Shown here: piece after piece, positions 51,033-59,077 of the stretch | Layout: each line of letters begins with the position of its first letter | Numbering within the stretch: position 1 is the stretch's first letter | NCBI GenBank assembly: GCA_033344875.1 | Contig: JAWPMO010000001.1 | Coordinates: 2,133,595 to 2,197,594 of the forward strand | Length of the DNA stretch: 64,000 bases | Reading direction: 5' to 3' | From: Ilumatobacteraceae bacterium | GTDB lineage: Bacteria; Actinomycetota; Acidimicrobiia; Acidimicrobiales; Ilumatobacteraceae | Position numbers and translations under genes: made by a program | Notes under the pieces: model-generated | What the model was told of the DNA's origin: nothing | The model's database searches: none | What the model saw: the letters and a program-made list of their open reading frames with translations, nothing else

Positions 51033-51932
51033 ATGGGAACGGCCGTCGCGGGGAGGAGCCGGCAGATCGACCGATCCGCCGTCGCTGCACTCTTCCCCGT
51101 CGCGACCCTCGTGCCGTTCTGGCTCCTGGCCTTGGCGTTGATCTGGGTGCCGGTCTGGCTGGTGACCGGGTTGCCGTACTGGGTGGTCCCTGTGGGGTGG
51201 CTGATCGCCGGTGTCGCGCTGTTCGTCCCGAGCGTGCAGGCGCTCGTGCTCAGCCCGGTGTTCGGTGCCCGTCAACCGACGCCCGAGGAACTCGCCGTGA
51301 TCACTCCGATCTGGCGCGATCTGGCGGTCGCAGCGAATCTTCCGCAGTACCGCTACACGATCCGGGTGGTCGACTCCGACGAGTTGAACGCGTTCGCGTG
51401 CGGCGGGCACCTGCTGATCGTCACCTCGTTCGCACTCGAGGAGCTGAGCTCGCGCGAGCTCTCGGGTGTGCTGGCGCACGAACTGAGCCACCATCTCGGG
51501 CTCCACACCGCTGCCTTGACGATCGGCCACTGGCTGTCACTCCCCGTGCTCGTGCTCGCCCGCATCGGGTTCTACCTCCAGAACGTCGCGCGAGCGGCGA
51601 CGGATTCGTTCGCGTCGCACTCGGCGGCGTTGACGGCGGTCGGACGAGTCGTCGCGACGGTCCTGAACGCGGTGGCATGGGTGTTCCTCGCCGCGCTCCA
51701 CGCGTCGGATGCCCTGTCGAACGTGGTCGCCCACAGCTCGGAGTTCGAAGCCGATCGCCGAGCGGTCCGGATGGGGTACGGGCGGCCGCTCGCCGATGCG
51801 CTGCGTCGGGTGATCCGGCTCGGCGGTGGCCACCGGGCGGCTGGGTGGCGCGGCCGCCTGACCTCGTCGCACCCGCCGGCCCGCACCCGCGTCGCCCGCA
51901 TCGAGGCGATGCTGCGCCACCCGAGCCGCTGA
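51033..51932 (+). CDS. M48-family membrane metalloprotease (HtpX-like)
   Basis: 299 residues. Two N-terminal membrane helices about 24-65, then a catalytic domain with the zinc motif H149-E150-x-x-H153 (LAHELSHHLG) and the third ligand in SSEFEADRRAVRMGYG (Glu about 236). The end PPARTRVARIEAML is typical of M48 peptidases. Probably membrane-protein quality control. An A/T-rich TTGACG element and -10-like TATCAT precede the start. Confidence 0.9.
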   Translation: MGTAVAGRSRQIDRSAVAALFPVATLVPFWLLALALIWVPVWLVTGLPYWVVPVGWLIAGVALFVPSVQALVLSPVFGARQPTPEELAVITPIWRDLAVAANLPQYRYTIRVVDSDELNAFACGGHLLIVTSFALEELSSRELSGVLAHELSHHLGLHTAALTIGHWLSLPVLVLARIGFYLQNVARAATDSFASHSAALTAVGRVVATVLNAVAWVFLAALHASDALSNVVAHSSEFEADRRAVRMGYGRPLADALRRVIRLGGGHRAAGWRGRLTSSHPPARTRVARIEAMLRHPSR

Positions 51933-51954
51933 GCCGCTCCAGACCCCGTCGGCT

Positions 51955-52446
51955 TCAGGCGGCGATGTCGGCGACGGTCGCCTCGAGCAGTGCCACGAGG
52001 TCATCGGGCGCCACGGCGATGTCGAGCCCCCGCTTGCCACCGCTGACGTAGATGCTGTCGAACGCGAGCGCCAGCTCGTCGATCACGGTCGGCAGGCGCT
52101 TCTTCTGGCCGAACGGGCTGATCCCGCCGCGCACGTAGCCGGTGATCCGCTCCGCGACCGCCGGGTCGCACATCTCGACTCGCTTCGCGCCGAGGGCTCG
52201 CCCGACCGCCTTCAGTGCCAGCTTGCCGCTGACCGGCACGATCGCGACCGCCTGCTCACCGTCGGCGGTGACCAGCAGCGTCTTGAAGACCTGGTCGGGG
52301 TCGAGGCCCAGCTTGTCGGCGGCTTCGGCGCCGAAGTCGTGCAGCGTGTCGCCGCGTTCGTACTCGTGGACGCTGAACGCGATCTGCGCCGCCTCGAGTT
52401 CCAGGATCGCCGGGGTCACGAGCCGAGTATGGCCGGTGTCGGACAT
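51955..52446 (-). CDS. ybaK: YbaK-type aminoacyl-tRNA deacylase
   Basis: 163 residues from ATG 52446. YbaK/EbsC family, which hydrolyses Cys-tRNA(Pro). Recognisable segments are VFKTLLVTADG, ALGAKRVEMCDP and GGISPFGQKKRLPTVID; the conserved Lys is in the first of these. Divergent by 19 bases from the thioesterase gene. Confidence 0.9.
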   Translation of the reverse strand: MSDTGHTRLVTPAILELEAAQIAFSVHEYERGDTLHDFGAEAADKLGLDPDQVFKTLLVTADGEQAVAIVPVSGKLALKAVGRALGAKRVEMCDPAVAERITGYVRGGISPFGQKKRLPTVIDELALAFDSIYVSGGKRGLDIAVAPDDLVALLEATVADIAA

Positions 52447-52465
52447 CGCCCGTAAGGTCGCGGGC

Positions 52466-52888
52466 GTGCGCATCACCGACGACCCGTCGACCGACCCGCA
52501 GAAGTACGAGTTCACCCATCAGCTCCGCGTGCGGTTCGCCGAGACCGACGCGATGGGGATCGTGCACCACAGCCGCTATCTCCCGATGATGGAGGAGGCC
52601 CGCGTCGCCTTCCTGCGACACATCGGGCACCCCTACCAGGAGATCCGCGACGAGGGCATCGAGATGAACGTGCTCGAGGCGTGGGTGAAGTACCGCCGAC
52701 CGCTGCTGTTCGACGACGTCGTCGACGTGCACGTGCAGCTCACGTCGGCCGAGCGGGCCTCGTTCCAGATGGGCTACCTGCTGACCGTCGACGGCGAGGT
52801 GCGGGCGACCGGCATCACCGCCCACGGCGCCGTCACCCCGGAGGGTCGCCCCGTCCGCCTGCCCGAGTGGCTCCGCGCCATGGGCTGA
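52466..52888 (+). CDS. 4-hydroxybenzoyl-CoA thioesterase family protein (YbgC/FadM-like)
   Basis: 140 residues from GTG 52466; hot-dog fold. The catalytic Asp is in RFAETDAMGIVHHSRYLPMMEEAR, the typical YbgC/FadM signature. Hydrolyses an acyl-CoA; substrate not readable. Confidence 0.88.
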   Translation: MRITDDPSTDPQKYEFTHQLRVRFAETDAMGIVHHSRYLPMMEEARVAFLRHIGHPYQEIRDEGIEMNVLEAWVKYRRPLLFDDVVDVHVQLTSAERASFQMGYLLTVDGEVRATGITAHGAVTPEGRPVRLPEWLRAMG

Positions 52889-53074
52889 GTCCCACGTCGG
52901 GACCGCTACGCAAGCAGCCTCGCTGCAGCGATCGACAAATCTGCCCGGAGCGAGCGGTCCACTCGAACAACACCGGCGGCAGCTTTCTCGGCACTCCTCC
53001 CGAGACCAACTCGACCCCATGGTCATCCCGCATGGCGCGGCCCGCCTCACCTGAGAGTGGATCGTCGCAACCTG

Positions 53075-53103
53075 TTGTGAATCGAACGTATGTTCGATAT
53101 CAT
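53075..53103 (+). promoter_or_regulatory. SOS-regulated promoter with the LexA box in its spacer
   Basis: -35 TTGTGA (53075-53080) and -10 TATCAT (53098-53103) spaced by 17 bases. The spacer holds TCGAACGTATGTTCGA (53082-53097), a perfect actinobacterial SOS box (TCGAAC-N4-GTTCGA). Transcription would start about 53110-53111, at the ATG. Confidence 0.8.
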
Positions 53104-53110
53104 GAGACCT

Positions 53111-54523
53111 ATGTTCGAGTCGGTGATCGAGGACTGCGTGGCACTGCCCGAGTCGTCGCTCGACGAGCGGCTTCGGGCCAACGAGTTGGCCGCCCGGCGG
53201 CTGGCGGCCGAGCGGGCGGCGCTCGTCGGGGTGATCGAACAACGCGGCGTGTTCGCCGGCGAGCACCGGACGATGGCGGCGTACCTGCGGGCGACCGTCA
53301 ACTGCTCGAACGGAACCGCGGCGTGTGACCGCAGACTCGCACGACTGTTGACCACCTATCCAGCGGTCGGCGACGCGCTGCACGCCGGGCACATCACCGT
53401 CGATGCCGCACTCCAGATCTGCCGGGTGCACGCCAACCGTCGCATCCGTGAATGGCTGGGTGTCGTGGTCCCGGTGCTCGTGGAGCTCGCCGAGCACACG
53501 CCACACCGGGAGTTCGCCGATCACGTCAGCGGGCTGATCGCGCAGCTCGACCAAGACGGTGCGTTCACCGACATGGACGACTCGATCGACGGGCGCAGCG
53601 CCACCGTCGTCGAGGTCGGCGGTGAGGTCGCCATCAGAGCGCACGGCGGCGACCCGGTCCAGGCCGCTCAGTTGCAGACGGTGTTCGACGCGTTCGTCGA
53701 GGGCGAATACCGCGACGATCTCGCAGCCAGGCGAGCCGAACACGGCGAGGACGCCGATCGGTTCCCACTCTCGCGCACCGGCGCCCAGCGTCGCTTCGAC
53801 GCACTGGTGGCCATCTTCGCCGCGGCCGCCGGGTCGCCCGATGCGTCCGGACTGCCCGAGCCGGTCGTCCATCTCGTCGTCGACGACCGGACCACCCACG
53901 AGACGCTCGTCCGCGCGGGCATCGCCTTGCCCGGCGGCAACCAGATCGAACTCGACGACGACGGCAGCATCGCCGACGAAGCTGCGCTGCTCACCGACCT
54001 CGCCGACGAGTTGGCCGACGACCCCGAAGCCTTCCTCTCACGCCGGTGCGAAACGCAGAACGGTTCGCCGATCCATCCGAGCGTCGTACTGCGGGCCTTG
54101 CTGACCGGCCACGTCCGCCGGGTCGTCATGGACTCGCGGGGTGTCGTGATCGACTACGGCACGAAACAGCGACTCTTCACCGGGCTCGCCCGGCAGGCGG
54201 CGATGGTCATGCACCGCACGTGCGAAGCACCTGGCTGCACGATGCCGGCCGCCTGGTCGCAGGTCGACCACAACACCGAGTGGCACGAAGGCGGCCGGAC
54301 CGACCAGAGCAACCGGACCATCGGCTGCGGTCACCACAACCGACGGAAACATCGAGAACGATGGCGGGTGCGTCGTGACCGGCGCGGGCGCGCCTACACG
54401 CTCCGTCCCGACGGCACGATCCTGCTCCCGGTCGGCGAACGCCCACCCGACCTCAGCGACGACGAGATCACCGAACACATTCGCCGGCGTGTCCGCGATC
54501 TCATCGCCGCACGAGCAGCGTGA
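53111..54523 (+). CDS. DUF222/HNH-endonuclease (13E12-family-like)
   Basis: 470 residues from ATG 53111, seven bases after the -10 box, consistent with a leaderless mRNA; ATG 53090 would lie inside the LexA site and is unlikely. Residues 1-330 are DUF222 (helical, with ELAARRLAAERAALVGVIE). The HNH motif is near 370-415: CEAPGCTMP...VDHNTEWHEGG...NRTIGCGHHNRRKH with paired Cys and the catalytic His of VDH. Proteins of the 13E12 repeat family in mycobacteria are similar, and some of those are LexA-regulated. Role during DNA damage unknown. Confidence 0.92.
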   Translation: MFESVIEDCVALPESSLDERLRANELAARRLAAERAALVGVIEQRGVFAGEHRTMAAYLRATVNCSNGTAACDRRLARLLTTYPAVGDALHAGHITVDAALQICRVHANRRIREWLGVVVPVLVELAEHTPHREFADHVSGLIAQLDQDGAFTDMDDSIDGRSATVVEVGGEVAIRAHGGDPVQAAQLQTVFDAFVEGEYRDDLAARRAEHGEDADRFPLSRTGAQRRFDALVAIFAAAAGSPDASGLPEPVVHLVVDDRTTHETLVRAGIALPGGNQIELDDDGSIADEAALLTDLADELADDPEAFLSRRCETQNGSPIHPSVVLRALLTGHVRRVVMDSRGVVIDYGTKQRLFTGLARQAAMVMHRTCEAPGCTMPAAWSQVDHNTEWHEGGRTDQSNRTIGCGHHNRRKHRERWRVRRDRRGRAYTLRPDGTILLPVGERPPDLSDDEITEHIRRRVRDLIAARAA

Positions 54524-54535
54524 CACCGCAGCGTG

Positions 54536-55831
54536 CTACTCGGCACCGCGCCCTGACCGGACGACCACGGCGTCGCCGTGTTCGGTCATCGTCAGACCGT
54601 GCGGCTCGATCTCCCGGCGGACGTCGTCGGGCGACCAGCACCGGTACGTCGACGTGACGCTCTGTTCCGACACGAGCGTGTCGCCGTCGAGTACCCGATA
54701 GGCCATGACCCACCGCATCGTGCGACCGTCGTCCGGTTCACCCGACTGCCAGCCCTCGTAGGTGAAGCGTCCCACCTGGAGGCTCTTGTACAACGTGGGT
54801 TCCACCACGATCGGTCGGTACGGCGGCAGGATCTCGACGACCACCGGAGCACCGGCATGCATCCGTTCGGCGGCATACCGCCAGAGCAGCGATCGCTCCG
54901 ATCGGTCGAGGTGACCGAGTACCGCCGACAGCACGATGGCCGAGGCGCGTTCGGGCAATGCGTCGGCGAGCGGGCGGGGATCGACGGTGACGCGACCGGC
55001 CAGAGAAGGGTCGAGGAGCAGACGGGTATGCAGCGCGGTCCGCATCGACTTGCTGGGTTCGATCGCGTAGAGATCGGCGTCGGGAACCGCAGCGCGCAGG
55101 TAGGGCAGACCGATGCCGGTGCCCGCACCCACGTCGACGATCGGGCCGGCCGTCGGATCGACACCGTCGAGCAGGTCGAGCAACTCGAGACCGGTTCGCT
55201 CCCAGTGCGCCGTCGCCAACAGCTCGTAGAACTCGGCGGTGGCGGTGCCGTAGGGGTCCGACGGATCGGGCCCGGCATCGGCAGGCGCCGGCGATGCGCT
55301 GCCCGCCTCGGGTGTGGATTCGACCGGCGACAGGAGATGCACCCATCGCGCATCCTTCTGGCCCGGCCGACGTTCCAGTTGCACCACGAGCGGCTCGTCA
55401 CGTGCGGCCATCGCGGACAGGACGCCTGCGACCTCGTCGGTCGAGCCGAAGGCGTGTTGCCGTTCGGTCCTGGTCTTGAGTTCGCCGACGGTCTGTTCGC
55501 CACGGAGCATCAACACGGCGAGCACCGCCGTCTCCCCCGGTTCGAGCCCGAGCACCTCCGGCACGACGTGGCGGAACTTCATCGCCCGGTTCGAGGTGCT
55601 GTGGACCGTGCGGGTCCACCCCCTCGCCCGCAACGACGTCAACGCCTGTTCGACGTCGTGGTCGGTCATCGACATCACCGGGTCACGGCTGGTCGACTGG
55701 TTGCACGCGTTGCGCAGGCTGTTCGCCGTGAGCGGATATGCGTCGGGCGTCGTGGACTCCTTCTCGATCAGGCAACCGAGCACGCGTGCCTCACCATCGG
55801 TCAGATCGCCGTGGCGGCGCGATTCGTCCAT
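54536..55831 (-). CDS. DUF480 (YceH-like) winged-helix domain fused to a SAM methyltransferase
   Basis: 431 residues. Residues 1-180 are DUF480/YceH (LTDGEARVLGCLIEKESTTPDAYPLTANSLRNACNQ in parts; ending with KDARWVHLL). A Pro/Ala linker (180-205) joins a class I methyltransferase (about 205-431) with PIVDVGAGTGIGLPYL SAM loop and the ILPPYRPIVVEP stretch. The fusion suggests a DNA-binding or ligand-sensing methyltransferase. Divergent from the malyl-CoA-lyase-like gene. Confidence 0.82.
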   Translation of the reverse strand: MDESRRHGDLTDGEARVLGCLIEKESTTPDAYPLTANSLRNACNQSTSRDPVMSMTDHDVEQALTSLRARGWTRTVHSTSNRAMKFRHVVPEVLGLEPGETAVLAVLMLRGEQTVGELKTRTERQHAFGSTDEVAGVLSAMAARDEPLVVQLERRPGQKDARWVHLLSPVESTPEAGSASPAPADAGPDPSDPYGTATAEFYELLATAHWERTGLELLDLLDGVDPTAGPIVDVGAGTGIGLPYLRAAVPDADLYAIEPSKSMRTALHTRLLLDPSLAGRVTVDPRPLADALPERASAIVLSAVLGHLDRSERSLLWRYAAERMHAGAPVVVEILPPYRPIVVEPTLYKSLQVGRFTYEGWQSGEPDDGRTMRWVMAYRVLDGDTLVSEQSVTSTYRCWSPDDVRREIEPHGLTMTEHGDAVVVRSGRGAE

Positions 55832-55888
55832 GCCCGGTTATCGGACGTTCCGTCCACGATCTGGAGTCGTCGGCTTGCGACCCTCCTG

Positions 55889-55902
55889 TTACCGATCGGT
55901 AA
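55889..55902. promoter_or_regulatory. Perfect 14-base palindrome in the lyase promoter
   Basis: TTACCGATCGGTAA, ten bases before the GTG start at 55912 and 58 bases from the divergent gene. Size and symmetry fit a TetR-type operator; no TetR gene is adjacent. Confidence 0.65.
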
Positions 55903-55911
55903 GGTCGGATC

Positions 55912-56961
55912 GTGCGCTCACCCAAGGACTTCTTCCAGCCGCTCGCCGTCGGCGCTCCCGCCCCGCTCCGTGAGATCCCGATCCGCCCGAGCCGGATGAT
56001 CCACTTCTTCCCGTCGTCGAACGAGAAGATGCGCGGCAAGGTGCCGGGCATGGTCGGCAAGGTCGACGTGCTGCTCGCCAACCTCGAAGACGGCGTGCCG
56101 GCCACCGACAAGGAGGCGGCCCGGGCCGGCCTGATCGAGGTCGCCAAGACGGTCGACTTCGGTGAGACCCAGTTCTGGACCCGCGTCAACAGCCTCGATT
56201 CGCCGTGGGGCCTCGACGACCTGACCGCGGCCGTCCTCGAAGCGGGCGAGGCGCTCGACGTGATCATGATCCCGAAGGTCGAAGGGCCCGAGGACATCCA
56301 CTACGTCGACCGGCTCCTGGCCCAACTCGAAGCCAAGGCGGGCCTCACCGAGCCGCTGCTGGTGCACGCGATCCTCGAGACCGCACGTGGCGTCGCCAAC
56401 GTCGAGGAGATCTGCCTGGCGTCGCCACGCATGCAGGGCCTGTCGCTCGGCCCCGCCGATCTCGCCGCCAACCGCCGCATGAAGACGACCCGGGTCGGTG
56501 GCGGTCACCCCGACTACGTCGTGCGCGACGACGCGAATCCCGATGCCCCCGACGCGGCGCGGGCGACCCATCAGCAGGATCTGTGGCACTACACGATCGC
56601 CCGCATGGTCGACGCCTGCGTCACGGCCGGGATCCTCCCGTTCTATGGCCCGTTCGGCGACATCGCCGACGGCGTCGCCTGCGAAGACCAGTTCCGCAAC
56701 GCCTACCTGCTCGGCTGCGTCGGCGCCTGGTCGCTGCACCCCAGCCAGATCGACATCGCCAAGCGCGTGTTCTCGCCGCGACCGGCCGACGTGGCCCACG
56801 CCCAACGGGTGATCGAGGCGATGGGCGACGGCACCGGGGCGATCATGCTCGACGGCAAGATGGAGGACGACGCGTCGTGCAAGCAGTGCATGGTCGTCGT
56901 CGCGTTGGCGAAGGAACTCGCCGCCAACGATCCCGAACTCGCCGAGGCGTACGGGTTCTGA
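55912..56961 (+). CDS. Malyl-CoA lyase-like HpcH/HpaI aldolase (CitE superfamily)
   Basis: 349 residues from GTG 55912. TIM-barrel CoA-ester lyase with [11 protein letters not shown] (metal-site Glu/Asp region), [35 protein letters not shown] with the catalytic Glu, [11 protein letters not shown], and a C-terminal SCKQC extension. Resembles L-malyl-CoA/beta-methylmalyl-CoA lyases of glyoxylate and propionate assimilation. The second CitE-like gene starts one base after its stop. Confidence 0.85.
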   Translation: MRSPKDFFQPLAVGAPAPLREIPIRPSRMIHFFPSSNEKMRGKVPGMVGKVDVLLANLEDGVPATDKEAARAGLIEVAKTVDFGETQFWTRVNSLDSPWGLDDLTAAVLEAGEALDVIMIPKVEGPEDIHYVDRLLAQLEAKAGLTEPLLVHAILETARGVANVEEICLASPRMQGLSLGPADLAANRRMKTTRVGGGHPDYVVRDDANPDAPDAARATHQQDLWHYTIARMVDACVTAGILPFYGPFGDIADGVACEDQFRNAYLLGCVGAWSLHPSQIDIAKRVFSPRPADVAHAQRVIEAMGDGTGAIMLDGKMEDDASCKQCMVVVALAKELAANDPELAEAYGF

Positions 56962-56962
56962 C

Positions 56963-57829
56963 ATGAGCGACCTGCGACCCCGCCGCTCCGTCCTGTACAT
57001 GCCCGCCGCCAACGAGCGAGCCCTCGAGAAGGCCAAGGCGATCCCGGCCGACGCGCTGATCTTCGACCTCGAGGACGCCGTCGCCCCCGACGCCAAAGAG
57101 CAGGCGCGGGCCAACGCCGTCGCCGCAGCCGCGTCGGACGACTACGGCCATCGCGAGATCACGATCCGCTGCAACGGTCTCGACACCCCGTGGGGTGCCG
57201 ACGACCTCGCCGCCGCCGCCACCTCGGGCGCCGCCGCGGTCGTGATCCCCAAGGTCGGGTCGAGCGAGTACCTCGACCAGATCGCACAGCAACTCGACGC
57301 GGCCGGCGCCCCGGCCGAGCTCGCGATCTGGGCGATGATCGAGACACCGAGCGCACTGCTCGACATCCGCTCGATCGCGCACCACCCGCGGGTCACCGTG
57401 CTCGTGATGGGCACGAACGACCTGATCAAGGAACTCCGCACGGTCGCGCTCGCCGACCGTTCACCACTGATCCCCCACCTGGCGACGGCACTCGTCGGTG
57501 CCCGGGAGGCCGACAAGGTGATCCTCGACGGCGTCTACAACGACGTCCGCGACCCCGATGGCTTCCGGGCCGAGGCCGAGCAGGGCAAGGCCTTCGGTTT
57601 CGACGGCAAGACGCTCATCCACCCGAGCCAGGTCGAGCCGACCAACGAGGTCTGGGCGCCGACCGACGACGAGGTCGAGTTCTCACGTCGCGTGATCGAA
57701 GCATTCGAGGCCGCCGAGGCCGAGGGTCGCGGCGTGATCACCGTCGACGGCCGGATGATCGAGAACCTCCACGTCGACAACGCCAGGCGCGTCCTGGCCG
57801 TCGCCGACGCGATCGCCGCGCTCGGCTGA
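56963..57829 (+). CDS. CitE-like CoA-ester lyase
   Basis: 288 residues, smaller sister of the preceding enzyme. Starts PRRSVLYMPAANERALEKA, with LIFDLEDAVAPDAKEQAR (metal ligands), IPKVGSSEYLDQIA, MIETPSALLDI, MGTNDLIKEL, and the C-terminal DGKTLIHPSQVE that closes the active site. Family members cleave citryl-, malyl- or methylmalyl-CoA. Direct coupling with the upstream lyase suggests two steps on related substrates or one hetero-complex. Confidence 0.85.
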   Translation: MSDLRPRRSVLYMPAANERALEKAKAIPADALIFDLEDAVAPDAKEQARANAVAAAASDDYGHREITIRCNGLDTPWGADDLAAAATSGAAAVVIPKVGSSEYLDQIAQQLDAAGAPAELAIWAMIETPSALLDIRSIAHHPRVTVLVMGTNDLIKELRTVALADRSPLIPHLATALVGAREADKVILDGVYNDVRDPDGFRAEAEQGKAFGFDGKTLIHPSQVEPTNEVWAPTDDEVEFSRRVIEAFEAAEAEGRGVITVDGRMIENLHVDNARRVLAVADAIAALG

Positions 57830-57851
57830 CGTCGGGCGAGCGTCGCGCCCG

Positions 57852-58688
57852 TCAGAGGCGGCGGATGTCGGGCTCGCGGCCGGTGTTGCCGTACGCGATG
57901 CCGGTCATCCGCTGGAGGTGCGACAGGTCGTGGTCGACGAGTCGAGGTGTCGCCGCCATCAGGCCGCCGTCGGCGGTGACGGCCTCGCCGGTGACGAACC
58001 TCGCCCCGTCACCGCCCAACCAGACCGCCACATCGGCGATCATCTCGGGCTGGCCACGGTCGGGCCACGGCTGGATCTGCTCGCGCCACCGATCGGTGAG
58101 TTCGGGTCGACCTCGGTGCAGGAGTTCGGTGTAGACGGCACCGGGGCAGACCGCATTGACGCGGATGCGGTGCGGAGCGAGTTCTGCGGCGGTCGTGCGC
58201 GTCAGGCTGATCACCGCCGCCTTGGTCGCGGAGTACGCCTGCGGGCCGCCGCCGCCGCTCAACCCGGCCACCGATGCCGTGTTGACGATCGCACCGCCGG
58301 TGCCCTGTTCGATCATCACCCGGGCCGCGTGCTTCGTGCCGAGGAACACCGAGCGCACGTTGATCGCGAACGTCGCGTCCCAGTCGTCGACCGACTGTTC
58401 GGTGATCGGCCCGAAGGCGCCACCGATCCCGGCGTTGTTGTACATCGCATCGAGGTGTCCGAAGGTCGAACACGCCGTCGCGACCAGCCGCTCGACGTCG
58501 GCCTCGTCCGCGACGTCGACCTGCTCGAATCGCACCGCGTCGGGCCGACCGATCATGTCCAGGGCGTCCCGACCGCGCTGCTCGTTCAGGTCGCCGATGA
58601 CGACGGCACCCCCGGATTCGACGATCGAACGAGCGATCGCCAGACCGATCCCACCGCCCGCCCCGGTCACGACTGCCACGTTGTCCAT
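57852..58688 (-). CDS. Short-chain dehydrogenase/reductase
   Basis: 278 residues from ATG 58688 (GTG 58694 possible). NAD(P) loop TGAGGGIG (8-15), NNAGIGGAF, catalytic Ser in NTASVAGLSG, Tyr/Lys in YSATKAA. Classical SDR of about 250 residues with a 25-residue C-terminal extension. Converges with the CitE-like gene, separated by 22 bases. Substrate unknown. Confidence 0.9.
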   Translation of the reverse strand: MDNVAVVTGAGGGIGLAIARSIVESGGAVVIGDLNEQRGRDALDMIGRPDAVRFEQVDVADEADVERLVATACSTFGHLDAMYNNAGIGGAFGPITEQSVDDWDATFAINVRSVFLGTKHAARVMIEQGTGGAIVNTASVAGLSGGGGPQAYSATKAAVISLTRTTAAELAPHRIRVNAVCPGAVYTELLHRGRPELTDRWREQIQPWPDRGQPEMIADVAVWLGGDGARFVTGEAVTADGGLMAATPRLVDHDLSHLQRMTGIAYGNTGREPDIRRL

Positions 58689-58723
58689 CGACACGACCGT
58701 AGGCGTCGGCCTACGGTGGACAC

Positions 58724-59005
58724 GTGCCCGACCACGTCCACGACGACGAGTTCACCGACGACGAGCTCGCCGCGTTGGCACTGGCCGCCGATCCCGACAC
58801 CGTCGTTCCCGACGACGCCGTCCCCTTCACCGGTGTCGACGAACCCGGCCTCGGCCTGCTCCCCGAGTGGTACATGCCGATGCCTGGCGGAGGTCGGTCG
58901 ACGTCGAAGCGGGTGGTGCTGACCGGCGTGGCGATCGCATTGTTCGTGATCAACGTCGGCGGTGTGTGCGTCACGTACGGCCTGCCCGACCCGGTCTGGA
59001 AGTAG
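58724..59005 (+). CDS. Small single-pass membrane protein, hypothetical
   Basis: 93 residues from GTG 58724. Acidic N-terminus (DDEFTDDELAALALAADPDT), then one membrane helix about 65-84 (VVLTGVAIALFVINVGGVCV) and a short tail. No family recognised. Divergent from the SDR by 35 bases. Confidence 0.65.
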   Translation: MPDHVHDDEFTDDELAALALAADPDTVVPDDAVPFTGVDEPGLGLLPEWYMPMPGGGRSTSKRVVLTGVAIALFVINVGGVCVTYGLPDPVWK

Positions 59006-59077
59006 TCCACCGAGACCGTCGGAGACCGCCCGAAAAGGCGACGACATCATCGACGGGAACACTGTTACGTTTCGCGG

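Noticed and set aside
53090-53110. Upstream ATG at 53090 as start of the HNH nuclease
   Set aside because: This ATG lies inside the LexA box and upstream of the proposed transcription start; ATG 53111 fits a leaderless transcript.
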